64,000 bases of DNA, from positions 248,001 to 312,000 of the forward strand of contig NZ_WUMV01000002.1 in assembly GCF_009826895.1 (NCBI RefSeq). Reading direction: 5' to 3'. The notes under the pieces were generated by a model. That model worked only from the letters and a program-made list of their open reading frames with translations, did no database searches and had not been told where the DNA came from. Both the position numbers and the translations under genes were made by a program. Numbering within the stretch: the stretch's first letter is position 1; each line of letters opens with the position of its first letter. Positions 44,021 through 53,047 of the stretch are shown piece by piece. Source of the DNA: Stappia sediminis. Lineage in GTDB: Bacteria; Pseudomonadota; Alphaproteobacteria; Rhizobiales; Stappiaceae.

Positions 44021-44641
44021 TTATGATTCATGGAGCGTGATAATGCGCACAAGATCGGCAACGGTGCGGACCTCCATTTTTGTCATCATCCTACAGCGGT
44101 GAACCTTGACGGTTTTTTCCACTATGCCGAGATCGGCGGCGATCTGTTTGTTCATACGCCCGGTGACGACATGGGTCATCACTTCCAGCTCGCGTGCGGT
44201 AAGGCTTGCCAGACGTTCCTCCACGGATTTCTTCCGGGCAAAGGCGTTTCTGGCATCGATATCTCGCTGGCAAGCTGCCTTGACCGCGTTCACGAGATCG
44301 TCCGCTTCGACCGGTTTTGTAAGAAAATCGATCGCGCCGGATTTCATGGCGTTGACACTTCCGGCAATCGTTCCGCGTCCTGTCAGGAATATGGCTGGCC
44401 GACAGGGGGGCATTTCACGCAGCCGATCGTATAGGGCAAAGCCGTTGAGTCCCGGCAGTTCGACATCGAGGACGACACATCCGGGCGCGGCAGGATTGTG
44501 TTTGCTCAGGAAATCCTCAGCGCTCGAATAGCGTTCACACCGATATCCGTAACCGGTAAGCAGTCTGGAAAGCGCGGAGAGCACACTTTCGTCGTCATCG
44601 ACAAGATAGACTGTCGCAGGCGTGTCGTTCATTGCCGGCAT
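44021..44641 (-). CDS. FixJ/NodW-type LuxR response regulator
   Basis: The 206-residue protein has an N-terminal receiver (LVDDDESVLSALSRLL, phosphorylated Asp in CVVLDVELPGLNG near residue 57, Lys in DFLTKPVEADDL) and a C-terminal LuxR helix-turn-helix (about 145-200: LTARELEVMTHVVTGRMNKQIAADLGIVEKTVKVHRCRMMTKM). It starts 4 bases after the kinase stop with AGGAGGG ahead of the ATG, so it is the kinase's partner. A likely binding site is the ATTACGTAAT palindrome at 46553. Confidence 0.92.
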   Translation of the reverse strand: MPAMNDTPATVYLVDDDESVLSALSRLLTGYGYRCERYSSAEDFLSKHNPAAPGCVVLDVELPGLNGFALYDRLREMPPCRPAIFLTGRGTIAGSVNAMKSGAIDFLTKPVEADDLVNAVKAACQRDIDARNAFARKKSVEERLASLTARELEVMTHVVTGRMNKQIAADLGIVEKTVKVHRCRMMTKMEVRTVADLVRIITLHES

Positions 44642-44645
44642 GCCT

Positions 44646-46517
44646 TCACCCTCCTATTGCCGGCAAGGTGAGGATGATGCGAGTACCCTCGCCAGCCTTT
44701 TCATCAAACTCCAGAGTACCCCCGTGCGCTCCGGCGATTGACCGGCAAATGGCGAGGCCAAGACCCATGCCGTTCGTCTTTCCGCTGACGAATGGTTGAA
44801 ATGCCGCCTCCCGTAACTCGGGAGACACACCGGAACCCCGGTCTGATACCGAAAGCGTGCGCGTCCCGTCTTCCCGAGCATATGTTTCGATCTGTATACG
44901 TCGATTGGACGCCGGGAGATCAGCCATGGCATCTGCTGCGTTCATTGTCAGATTGAGGACGATCTGCTGTAACTGCGCCATATTGCCTTTGACCGGCAGT
45001 ACTTCGGAATTGCGAATGAAAGAGACCTTTGTCTGCCGTTCGACAAGTTCGCCACGCAAAAGCGCAAGGGTGGCCGAGACGGCTTCATTCAAATCCATCG
45101 GCTCGAGCGTCACTTCGCCCTTCAGCATCATTTGCCTGAGCTGCTTGATGACGCCTGCAGCGCGGCGATCAGAGGAGGCTATGTCTTCAAGGATATTCCG
45201 GATCTCCGGAATATCCGGCTCTTCCCTGTCAATAAGGCGAATGCCCGCTTCTGCATTTGCTAGGATCGAGGTGAGCGGCTGGTTCAGTTCATGTGCGAAG
45301 GATCCGGAAAGTTCGCCCAGTTGCGTGGTCCGCGATAGGTGGGCAAGTTCAAGCCGCTCCAGCGCGAGTTCTTTCTCGATCCGCCGCTTCCTGCGGTCGA
45401 GCACGATCAAGGCAGCTATCGTGCCGGATTGAAGCATCAAGATCGCTAGGATCGCGAGGATCTGCAGTCGATAGCGATCCCAAATCGAGGCATCATGATG
45501 CAGAACGAGTGTATCCGTCGGCAGCAATGCCTCGTGTATTTCCCACCGCGCTAATTGACGCCAGTCGACGGTTGGGCGCCCCGGGGAGGTTCTAAGTCGT
45601 TCCCCGGAAAGGCTCCCGGATATTATCCGCTTAGCCATCAACGCCAGATCGACGCCAATCCCGTCAAAAGTCTCAATGAAACCGCCGACAATGCCTGTGC
45701 CGATGTATGAGCTGTACACCCCGTATGCGGGTGCAGCGGATGCGGATGCGATTTGTGTCGTCGCATCCTTAGGGATAAAAGCTCTTCCGTCGGCATCCTC
45801 AAAGACCGTGAGTACCAACAGAATGGCAGTCGGCGGCAAGGCGGCGGCGGCTTCCTTGAAACCGTCGAGCGTCAGCCCGGATAGATATTTCACCTCGACG
45901 CCGTGGTAGCTTTGCGCAAGATCGCGACGTGCGCTCTCCCGCCAGCTCCGGTCGAAATCGGATGATCCGCTGAGGACTACGATCCGGGAGGCGTCCGGCT
46001 GAAGCCGGAGAGCGAGGTCCAGCGTTTTTGGCACGTCGAAATGGCTGATGATGCCCCAGACATTTTCTTGAAGGGAAGCAGGATCGATCGATGCTTCAGT
46101 GATAGCGCCGGCGACAATCGCCACATCCGGTGCTATAGCCTCGCGGTTTTCCAAGATGAAACGAAATGCGCCCGGGCCGATCGTGATCACTACGTCGAGA
46201 GGGGCATCCGCGTATTTTGAGGTCATCATTTCGACGAGCCGATCGCGTAAGTCGGACCCGGGAAAACGCACCGTATCGAGATATTCCGTGTAGAGCTCGA
46301 CCGATGTTGGCGCACCTCCCTCAAATTCACGCTGAAGGGCAGTCCTTATTTCCGCAATGGCGTTGAGCGTGCTTTCATTCTCGCTGACTATCAGAACGCG
46401 CGCTACCTGCGATCTTTCGTCTCCTTGGGGTAGGGCAGGGCTGAGTGGATAAAGAAATAGTTGTGCGAGGAGGAAAATCCTTACGGCCAAGCCTCGATTT
46501 GCGACGAAATTGACCAT
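44646..46517 (-). CDS. sensor histidine kinase with substrate-binding-like sensor domain
   Basis: The 623-residue membrane kinase begins with a signal/anchor segment (residues 1-30). Then comes an extracytoplasmic ABC-type substrate-binding-like domain (about 40-310: VLIVSENESTLNAIAEIRTALQREFEG, DVVITIGPGAFRFILENREAIAPDVAIV), a membrane span (about 348-370), and a kinase core with the H-box FAHELNQPLTSILANAEAG, N-box NLTMNAADAM and G-boxes SDRGSGVSP, TNGMGLGLAICRSIAGAHGG. The family is of the DctB/FixL phosphotransfer type. The frame starts with GTG 46523; ATG 46517 was preferred. It heads the leftward two-component operon. The ligand is unknown. Confidence 0.9.
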   Translation of the reverse strand: MVNFVANRGLAVRIFLLAQLFLYPLSPALPQGDERSQVARVLIVSENESTLNAIAEIRTALQREFEGGAPTSVELYTEYLDTVRFPGSDLRDRLVEMMTSKYADAPLDVVITIGPGAFRFILENREAIAPDVAIVAGAITEASIDPASLQENVWGIISHFDVPKTLDLALRLQPDASRIVVLSGSSDFDRSWRESARRDLAQSYHGVEVKYLSGLTLDGFKEAAAALPPTAILLVLTVFEDADGRAFIPKDATTQIASASAAPAYGVYSSYIGTGIVGGFIETFDGIGVDLALMAKRIISGSLSGERLRTSPGRPTVDWRQLARWEIHEALLPTDTLVLHHDASIWDRYRLQILAILAILMLQSGTIAALIVLDRRKRRIEKELALERLELAHLSRTTQLGELSGSFAHELNQPLTSILANAEAGIRLIDREEPDIPEIRNILEDIASSDRRAAGVIKQLRQMMLKGEVTLEPMDLNEAVSATLALLRGELVERQTKVSFIRNSEVLPVKGNMAQLQQIVLNLTMNAADAMADLPASNRRIQIETYAREDGTRTLSVSDRGSGVSPELREAAFQPFVSGKTNGMGLGLAICRSIAGAHGGTLEFDEKAGEGTRIILTLPAIGG

Positions 46518-46552
46518 GCTCACAAAGCTTATTCAACAATTGCATCGACAGT

Positions 46553-46562
46553 ATTACGTAAT
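46553..46562. promoter_or_regulatory. palindrome ATTACGTAAT upstream of the histidine kinase
   Basis: This perfect 10-base palindrome lies 36 bases upstream of the kinase start and is the only TACGTA-centred site seen between 37 and 50 kb. LuxR-type response-regulator dimers bind short palindromes of this kind near their targets. An autoregulatory role for the regulator at 44021-44641 is possible but unproven. Confidence 0.35.
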
Positions 46563-47038
46563 GTCATGCTGCAAAATTCAAGACAATTAGCTCGGATAAC
46601 GAGCTGGCGGCCGTTTCCTGAAAGGCGAATGAACTCTCTTTCCAGGACGCTGTTACCCATGTCAGAAACGTCAGCAGCGGATTGTCCCGCTGTGTTTCCC
46701 CAAGGTCCAACTTCCCAAACGTAAGATTTACCAGGACAGTAAATATCGCCATTACCGCGGCTGTCACCACGTCGTCGACCGGATTCGATCCGGATTGCCG
46801 CAGGCTGACGGGGCTTATCACACCTGAAGAGGTTGGGAGAGATGCTGGCTGAATTGGGATTTCGTCATTTCCTGAAAGGTATTTTCACAAAAGCTGTTTC
46901 GAGCCGCCTTCCGGGGAGGGTGTTTCGCGACTGGAAAACCGTCTTCCCGAATTCCGATTGAAATTCCGAAACGTCCCGCGCGGCGCCGGATCGGCGTCTG
47001 CTTGTCAGAGGTATTGAAGGAATTACGAGGAGGAGCAG
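46563..47038 (+). other. gene-free region upstream of arylsulfatase
   Basis: About 480 bases separate the kinase promoter from the sulfatase gene. The only possible gene is a 39-residue frame, ATG 46842 to TGA 46959-46961, with GGGAG just ahead and product MLAELGFRHFLKGIFTKAVS followed by a basic tail. Nothing supports it beyond the ribosome site. GAGGAGGAG at 47029-47037 is the strong ribosome site of the sulfatase. I see no other structure. Confidence 0.4.
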
Positions 47039-48604
47039 ATGAAAAGGATACTGCTGGCCGCTGCATTCGCGGTTTCGCTGACCATCCCGGCATCGGCCCA
47101 GGATGGCCAGAAACCGAACATTCTGGTGATATGGGGCGATGATATCGGCACATGGAACGTCAGTCACAACAATCGTGGCATGATGGGCTACGAGACGCCG
47201 AATATTGACCGTATCGCCAATGAGGGTCTTTCCTTCACCGACTATTACGCACAGCAAAGCTGCACTGCCGGGCGGGCCGCCTTCATCGGCGGCAGTGTGC
47301 CCGTGAGAAGCGGTATGACGAAGGTTGGCCTACCCGGCGCAGAGCAGGGTTGGCAGGAGACAGACGTCACCATGGCGACCATTCTTAAGTCGCTTGGTTA
47401 CGCCACCGGCCAGTTCGGCAAAAACCACCAGGGCGACCGAGACGAACATCTGCCGACCAATCATGGTTTCGATGAGTTCTTCGGCAATCTCTACCACCTC
47501 AATGCCGAGGAAGAACCGGAAAATCGTGACTATCCCAATGAGATGGTGCTCGCCAACGGCAAAACTTTCGAGGAGCAATTCGGCCCACGCGGCGTGCTTC
47601 ACACATGGGCGAATCAAGATGGGACGCAGCGGATAGAAGATACCGGCGCACTTACAAAGAAACGCATGGAAACAGTCGATGACGAGACGGTTGCGGAAGC
47701 CATCCGCTTCATCCGAGAAGCGCACGAGGCGGGTACACCATTCTTCGTGTGGTGGAATGGTACGCGCATGCATTTCCGCACGCACGTGAAGGAGGAGCAC
47801 ACGGGTATCTCCGGACCGAGTGGCGATGAATATCATGACGGTATGGTTGAGCATGACATGCACGTTGGCCAATTGCTCGACCTGCTTGATGAACTCGGCA
47901 TCGCCGACAATACAGTGGTGATGTATTCCACCGACAACGGGCCGCACTACAACACATGGCCGGATGCGGGCACGACGCCATTCCGCAGTGAAAAGAATTC
48001 CAACTGGGAAGGTGCTTATCGTGTTCCAGCCTTTGTGCGCTGGCCGGGCCAGTTTCCGGCGGGCAAGACGTTGAACGGAATCGTGGCGCATGAAGACTGG
48101 CTGCCGACATTCGCCGCCATTGCAGGTGATCCGGAAATCAAGAACAAACTGCGCGAAGGCGTCGAACTGCTTGGTCGGACTTATCGTAATTACATCGATG
48201 GATACAACATGGTCGACTATCTCTCCGGGGCTACGGAAGATTCGCCACGTCATGAGTTCTGGTATGTCAATGACGACGGGCAGGTTGTTGCAGCCCGCTA
48301 TGATGACTGGAAAGTGGTTTTTCTGGAAAACCGGGGACAGGCCTTCGGTGTATGGCGCGAACCTTTCATCGAACTGCGTGTGCCGCTGATATTCAACCTG
48401 CGGCGCGACCCGTTCGAGAGGGCCCAGCACAATGCCAACATTTATGATGACTGGCTTCTGGATCGGGCGTTTGTCATCGTGCCGATACAGGCGCTCGCGG
48501 CGCAGTTCCTGCAGACCATGCGCGACTACCCGCCCAGCCAAACGCCAGGATCGTTCAATCTGAGCGCGATCGAGGCGAAGCTTAAAGAGGGCATGGGCCG
48601 TTAA
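47039..48604 (+). CDS. secreted arylsulfatase
   Basis: The 521-residue sulfatase-family enzyme has a signal peptide (residues 1-20, PASAQ). Metal ligands appear in ILVIWGDDIGTW. The maturation motif is SCTAGRAAF near residue 79, a C-x-A-x-R variant in which Cys would become formylglycine, followed by other catalytic residues in GQFGKNHQGD and MYSTDNGPHYNTWPD. It should hydrolyse a sulfate ester in the periplasm. A GAGGAGG site precedes ATG 47039. It is a single-gene unit ending in a strong terminator. No formylglycine-generating enzyme is present in the window. Confidence 0.9.
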   Translation: MKRILLAAAFAVSLTIPASAQDGQKPNILVIWGDDIGTWNVSHNNRGMMGYETPNIDRIANEGLSFTDYYAQQSCTAGRAAFIGGSVPVRSGMTKVGLPGAEQGWQETDVTMATILKSLGYATGQFGKNHQGDRDEHLPTNHGFDEFFGNLYHLNAEEEPENRDYPNEMVLANGKTFEEQFGPRGVLHTWANQDGTQRIEDTGALTKKRMETVDDETVAEAIRFIREAHEAGTPFFVWWNGTRMHFRTHVKEEHTGISGPSGDEYHDGMVEHDMHVGQLLDLLDELGIADNTVVMYSTDNGPHYNTWPDAGTTPFRSEKNSNWEGAYRVPAFVRWPGQFPAGKTLNGIVAHEDWLPTFAAIAGDPEIKNKLREGVELLGRTYRNYIDGYNMVDYLSGATEDSPRHEFWYVNDDGQVVAARYDDWKVVFLENRGQAFGVWREPFIELRVPLIFNLRRDPFERAQHNANIYDDWLLDRAFVIVPIQALAAQFLQTMRDYPPSQTPGSFNLSAIEAKLKEGMGR

Positions 48605-48631
48605 GGCACGTATTTGTGCCTGATTTGCATT

Positions 48632-48656
48632 GGGGCCGGGCCAACCGGCCCCTTTT
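48632..48656 (+). terminator. rho-independent terminator of arylsulfatase
   Basis: GGGGCCGG (48632-48639) pairs with CCGGCCCC (48645-48652) around a 5-base loop and is followed by TTTT. It lies 28 bases after the sulfatase stop. This is a textbook GC stem with a T tail. Confidence 0.88.
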
Positions 48657-48962
48657 GCACGACAAAATGGTTGTGCTTGCATTGGCTAGTTTATATATTC
48701 AAAATTATAGATGTGTTTGATGGGGCTGATATCTGCACGCAAGCAGAGCCTTTCACCACGATATGCCCGATGCACCGCGTGTCGCTGAGATTCGTTGAAC
48801 ACTTTGTGAGGGTGCGGCGAATTCGCCATCAGGGCGTCTACGGCCTTGGAATCTGCGGCACGATCGGGCAAAGAAGGACGAGAAAATCGTTCGCGTTGAT
48901 TTGTTAGCGTTCAGCGACGTTCGACACCGCGAAGAAACAGGGACGAGGAAAGGGGAAGAAGC
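48657..48962 (+). other. hemA upstream region
   Basis: About 300 bases between the sulfatase terminator and hemA hold no credible gene. The part from 48685 to 48720 is AT-rich (TTTATATATTCAAAATTATAG) and is the best place for the hemA promoter. I saw no clear FNR/FixK-type TTGAT-N4-ATCAA site. GGGGAAG shortly before 48963 is the hemA ribosome site. Confidence 0.4.
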
Positions 48963-50183
48963 GTGAAGGATATGGACGCTTTCTTCAAGCAGGCCATCGA
49001 CGGATTGCGCGAGGCGGGGAACTACCGCGTTTTCTGTGATCTCGAGCGGCATTCCGGCGCCTTCCCGAAAGCCACGCGTTACCGTAACGACGGCTCGACC
49101 CACGATGTGACCGTGTGGTGCTCCAACGACTATCTGGGGATGGGCCAGCACCCGGCCGTGACGGCTGCCATGAAAACGGCGATCGACCGTTGTGGCGCGG
49201 GGGCCGGCGGCACCCGCAACATCTCAGGCACCAATCATTATCACGTCGAACTGGAGCGCGAGCTTGCCGACCTGCACGGCAAGGAAGCGGCACTTATCTT
49301 TACCTCCGGTTATGTCTCGAATTGGGCCGCCCTCGGCACGCTTGCCTCGAAGATCCCCGGCGTCATTGTCTATTCCGACGAATTGAACCACGCCTCAATG
49401 ATCGAGGGTATACGCCATTCGCGCTGCGAGAAGCGGGTGTTCAAGCACAACTCCCCTGAAGATCTCGAGCGGTTGATCGCGGCTGACGATCCGGCCCGGC
49501 CGAAGCTGATCGCTTTCGAAAGCGTTTATTCCATGGACGGGGATATCGCGCCGATCGCCGATTTCTGTGACATTGCCGATAGATACGGCGCAATGACATA
49601 TCTTGATGAAGTCCATGCGGTCGGTCTCTACGGCCCGCGCGGTGGTGGCATTGCCGAGCGCGAAGGATTGATGGACCGTCTGACGGTGATCGAAGGCACA
49701 CTCGGCAAGGCCTTCGGTGTCATGGGCGGATATATCGCCGCATCGGCGACGCTTTGCGACTTCGTACGCTCATTCGCTTCGGGTTTCATCTTCACGACCG
49801 CCTTGCCACCGGCGCTTGCCGCAGGCGCGATCGCCTCGATCAAGCATTTGAAGCAAAGCGAGTTCGAACGCCGTCAGCAGCGGCGAAATGTTGAGAAACT
49901 GCGTGCCATGCTGGATGCTCGCGGCATACCCCATCTCGAGAATCCGAGCCACATCGTACCGGTGATGGTCAAGAATGCCGCGAAGTGCAAATGGCTGTCG
50001 GACCTGCTTCTCGACAGTTACGGCATCTACGTGCAGCCGATCAATTATCCGACGGTGCCGGTCGGGACGGAGCGGCTGCGCATAACGCCTTCGCCTCTGC
50101 ATACGCAGGCCGATCTCGATCATCTCGTCGGTGCGCTTAATGACCTATGGTCGCAGTGCGCGCTGTCTCGTGCCGTAGCCTGA
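48963..50183 (+). CDS. hemA: 5-aminolevulinate synthase
   Basis: The 406-residue pyridoxal-phosphate enzyme condenses glycine and succinyl-CoA to 5-aminolevulinate, the first step of haem synthesis by the C4 route typical of Alphaproteobacteria. Motifs: [57 protein letters not shown], and the catalytic lysine in [17 protein letters not shown] near residue 245. The start is GTG 48963, backed by GGGGAAG at a good distance; ATG 48972 is the alternative. A strong terminator follows. Confidence 0.97.
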   Translation: MKDMDAFFKQAIDGLREAGNYRVFCDLERHSGAFPKATRYRNDGSTHDVTVWCSNDYLGMGQHPAVTAAMKTAIDRCGAGAGGTRNISGTNHYHVELERELADLHGKEAALIFTSGYVSNWAALGTLASKIPGVIVYSDELNHASMIEGIRHSRCEKRVFKHNSPEDLERLIAADDPARPKLIAFESVYSMDGDIAPIADFCDIADRYGAMTYLDEVHAVGLYGPRGGGIAEREGLMDRLTVIEGTLGKAFGVMGGYIAASATLCDFVRSFASGFIFTTALPPALAAGAIASIKHLKQSEFERRQQRRNVEKLRAMLDARGIPHLENPSHIVPVMVKNAAKCKWLSDLLLDSYGIYVQPINYPTVPVGTERLRITPSPLHTQADLDHLVGALNDLWSQCALSRAVA

Positions 50184-50210
50184 TACCGATCTGCCGGCAA
50201 GACTGGGATT

Positions 50211-50250
50211 AAAGCGCATCCGGATGGCATTGTCCGGATGCGCTTTTCTT
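50211..50250 (+). terminator. terminator after hemA (bidirectional)
   Basis: AAAGCGCATCCGGA (50211-50224) and TCCGGATGCGCTTT (50233-50246) form a 14-base perfect stem with an 8-base loop, followed by TCTTT. The A-rich left arm gives a T run on the minus strand, so it can also end the leftward operon whose last gene stops at 50282. Confidence 0.92.
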
Positions 50251-50281
50251 TGTGTGCATACACGCCGTTCCGGGGCGGTGA

Positions 50282-51436
50282 TTATAAAAGGTTTCGGCCC
50301 GCAAGGTTGCGCATCAGCGAAGCGGTACCGAATTGCCACTGAGGGCATTCGGTTGAAAGACGCACCGTGTTTCGAAGCTCGCCGAGATTTGCTTCCGAGA
50401 TCGAGACGACGTCACCCACTTTATGCGTGAAGCCTTGGCCAGGTTCGTCGCGATCCTGAACCGGCGCGAAGAGCGTTCCGAGGAACAGCATGAACCCATC
50501 GGGATACTGGTGATGGCGGCCGATGGTCTGGCGGACGATATCCTCCGGATCGCGGCTGATTTGCGTCATCGACGAATGGCCGTCGAGAACGAAGCCGTCT
50601 TCTCCTTCTACCTTCAGGCTCAACTCGGCACTTCGCACGTCGTCGAGAGTGTAGTTGTCGTCGAACACGCGAACGAACGGGCCGATCGCACATGAGGCGT
50701 TGTTGTCCTTCGCCTTGCCGAGCAGCAAAGCGGAGCGCCCTTCGACATCGCGCAGATTGACGTCGTTGCCGAGGGCAGCACCCCGGATCCGGCCCTTGCT
50801 GTCGATCGCAAGCACGATCTCGGGCTCGGGATTGTTCCAACGCGATACTGGATGCAGACCGACGGATGCTCCCCAGCCGACGGAAGCCATGGGCTGAGCC
50901 TTGGTGAAAACCTCGACATCCGGGCCGATGCCCACCTCCAGATATTGCGACCACAGGCCTTCGCGCAGGAGCACAGCCTTGACCTGCATGGCCTTGTCGG
51001 AGCCAGGAACGATGCCGCGCAGGCTGTCGCCGATAACGGATTGCACCTTTTTGCGGATATCCTGCGCAAGATCGGGGTCGCCGGCCGCTCTTTCCTCAAT
51101 GACGCGCTCGACCATCGACTGGGCAAAGGTGACGCCGCTGGCCTTGATCGACTGGAGGTCGGCTGGAGACAGGAAATGAACCTTGCCTTCGTCAGCGCCT
51201 TCGGTGGAGTTTCCCGATATCTCTTCCAGCGTGCCCAGATCTTCGCCTTCGACCTTGCACAGATACTCGCCGAGGTCGTCGCGCTCCAGAAGGTCGCGCA
51301 TGGTGGGCGTTTGCCTTGACGTAATGTCGACGACCCGCCCGCTGCGTACGGTGACAAGCGAAGGGCCGGCCGCATCAGGGCGCCATACACGCCCGACAAG
51401 CAGCGCATTATCCAAGTCATTGCCTGTGGGAAGCAT
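50282..51436 (-). CDS. XylX-like 2-keto-3-deoxy-pentonate dehydratase (FAH family)
   Basis: The 384-residue FAH-fold enzyme closely resembles Caulobacter XylX (2-keto-3-deoxy-D-xylonate dehydratase) as I remember it: ASGVTFAQSMVERVIEERAAGD, GLWSQYLEVGIGPDVEVFTK, WNNPEPEIVLAIDSKG, GAALGNDVNLRDVEGRSALL, KAKDNNASCAIGPF and DRDEPGQGFTHKVGD. Metal-binding glutamates lie in EPEIVL. It would give 2-oxoglutarate semialdehyde. It is last of a four-gene leftward operon controlled by the operator at 54150. No sugar-acid dehydratase making its substrate is in that operon. Confidence 0.87.
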   Translation of the reverse strand: MLPTGNDLDNALLVGRVWRPDAAGPSLVTVRSGRVVDITSRQTPTMRDLLERDDLGEYLCKVEGEDLGTLEEISGNSTEGADEGKVHFLSPADLQSIKASGVTFAQSMVERVIEERAAGDPDLAQDIRKKVQSVIGDSLRGIVPGSDKAMQVKAVLLREGLWSQYLEVGIGPDVEVFTKAQPMASVGWGASVGLHPVSRWNNPEPEIVLAIDSKGRIRGAALGNDVNLRDVEGRSALLLGKAKDNNASCAIGPFVRVFDDNYTLDDVRSAELSLKVEGEDGFVLDGHSSMTQISRDPEDIVRQTIGRHHQYPDGFMLFLGTLFAPVQDRDEPGQGFTHKVGDVVSISEANLGELRNTVRLSTECPQWQFGTASLMRNLAGRNLL

Positions 51437-51467
51437 CTATCTTTCTCCGGTATTCATCTGTGGTGCT

Positions 51468-52385
51468 TTATCGCCCCCACGATAGAACGAGAGGATTGAG
51501 CGGTTTCAAGAGCTCGATCAGCATCGCCCGGGTTTGCGGATGCAAGGGCGGGATAGGGTGCCGGCAGAATGCGGAATGGATTACGCCGCCTTCCACCATC
51601 GCTTCCTTCGCCGCGCGGAACCCGCATTGGCGGTTCTCGTGATTGATTGCCGGCAAGACTCGGGCATAACCTTCAAGTGCCGCCTGACGGTCGCCGGCAA
51701 GATGGTCCTTCACCACGGGGCCGATCAAGTCCGGAATCATCGCCGAAGTCATCGTGCCGCTTGCACCTGCATCAAGGTCGGCCATCAATGTGATCGCTTC
51801 CTCGCCGTCGAACGGCCCCTCGACCGCGTCTCCACCCTCGGCAATGAGCGCGCGAAGCTTGGCCGCCGCGCCTGGACATTCGATCTTGAAAAGCTTCAGC
51901 ATTTCGATCTCGCGTGCCATTTTCGCCAGAAGAGGGACGGGCAGGTCGACACCTGAAAGCGGTGCGTCCTGCAGCATGATTGGTATGCCGATTTCGCCGA
52001 CGCGCTGGAACTGTTCGAAAGTCTGTTCGGCATTACCCTTGAGCAGTGCCCCGTGATAAGGCGGCATCATCATGACGATGGCAGCGCCCAGATCCTTCGC
52101 CTGACGCGCGCGAGCAGCCACGATTTCCGTTGCGAAATGACTGACGGTTACGATCACCGGAGCACGGCCGGCGACATGCTCTATCGACAGGCGGGTAAGC
52201 GTATCGCGCTCGGCATCCGATATCAGAAACTGCTCCGAGAAATTGGCGAGGATGCAGATACCGTCGACGCCCTGGTCCACCATGCAATCCAGTACCCGGC
52301 GCATTCCGTCGGTATCTATCGTGCCGTCCTCGTTGAAAGGTGTAGGGGCAACCGGCCATATGCCGGAGTATTTGTAGGCCGTCAT
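51468..52385 (-). CDS. L-2-keto-3-deoxyarabonate dehydratase-like (DapA family)
   Basis: The 305-residue TIM-barrel enzyme matches the Azospirillum L-2-keto-3-deoxyarabonate dehydratase pattern as remembered: DGICILANFSEQFLISDAER, EHVAGRAPVIVTVSHFAT, GAAIVMMMPPYHGA, IPIMLQDAPLSG, Schiff-base lysine in LKLFKIECPGAAAKLR near residue 172, GDAVEGPFDGEEAITL and INHENRQCGFRAAK. As in that enzyme, the usual DapA tyrosine region reads MLQDAP. It forms 2-oxoglutarate semialdehyde from L-KDA. ATG 52385 is the family start; the extension to 52484 overlaps lysE. It lies 31 bases ahead of the XylX-like gene. Confidence 0.9.
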   Translation of the reverse strand: MTAYKYSGIWPVAPTPFNEDGTIDTDGMRRVLDCMVDQGVDGICILANFSEQFLISDAERDTLTRLSIEHVAGRAPVIVTVSHFATEIVAARARQAKDLGAAIVMMMPPYHGALLKGNAEQTFEQFQRVGEIGIPIMLQDAPLSGVDLPVPLLAKMAREIEMLKLFKIECPGAAAKLRALIAEGGDAVEGPFDGEEAITLMADLDAGASGTMTSAMIPDLIGPVVKDHLAGDRQAALEGYARVLPAINHENRQCGFRAAKEAMVEGGVIHSAFCRHPIPPLHPQTRAMLIELLKPLNPLVLSWGR

Positions 52386-52407
52386 TATAAACCCTCCCGC
52401 TTCGCAT

Positions 52408-53013
52408 TTACGATGCCTTGCCGCTGAAGCCGGATATGAGTGCCAGCGCGACAACGCCCAGCATCGACAGCGCCATGATGACATTGATGCGGAACTGGTG
52501 ATGCGCGGCTATTTCCAGCCGTTTCAGCGCAACACCTGCATAGAGCCAGGCAAGATGAATGGGTATCCAGATCAGGTTCAGGATGATGAGTTTCGACACG
52601 GTCTCGACCAGCAAGCTTTCCGGATAGAAGGCGAAGCCGGTGAAGAGCGTGGTGTTAACCGCATAGGCCTTGGGATTGATGAATTGCAGCAATATCCCCG
52701 CCGTGACACCTGGCGCGGATTTCGCCTCGATGAAGGCGATTTTGGACCCTGCGAATGCGATCCGCGCGGCGAGATAAAGTAGATATGCCACGGAAGCGAC
52801 CAGCAGGACGGTTCGTACGACGGGGTTGGCAAGTACGATCGCCGCGACGCCGGAAATGACGGCGAAGGCGACCATGTTCGTGCCCGTGAAAAGGCCTGCG
52901 ATATATTTCAGGCCGGGTCGCACTCCATAGGCGGAGCCGACACCTGCGGTGGAAAGAACTCCGGGGCCGGGCGTGATGATCAAGAGGAAGACGGCGGCAG
53001 CGAATGTCAGCAT
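52408..53013 (-). CDS. LysE/RhtB-family exporter
   Basis: The 201-residue inner-membrane protein has six predicted spans and the LysE-family motif FLLIITPGPGVLSTAGVGSAYG near the N-terminus, plus LLQFINPKAYAVNTTLF near residue 110. The family exports amino acids or related small metabolites. Here it lies between a dehydrogenase and a dehydratase for sugar acids, so it may relieve build-up of an acid intermediate. That role is inference. Confidence 0.85.
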   Translation of the reverse strand: MLTFAAAVFLLIITPGPGVLSTAGVGSAYGVRPGLKYIAGLFTGTNMVAFAVISGVAAIVLANPVVRTVLLVASVAYLLYLAARIAFAGSKIAFIEAKSAPGVTAGILLQFINPKAYAVNTTLFTGFAFYPESLLVETVSKLIILNLIWIPIHLAWLYAGVALKRLEIAAHHQFRINVIMALSMLGVVALALISGFSGKAS

Positions 53014-53047
53014 GAAGTAGAAGTTCCGTTTGTGTTGGTCGCTGCCG

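Noticed and set aside
47330-48682. 450-residue minus-strand frame opposite the arylsulfatase
   Set aside because: The sulfatase has signal peptide, active-site motifs and terminator; the antisense frame has no recognisable feature and runs through the terminator.
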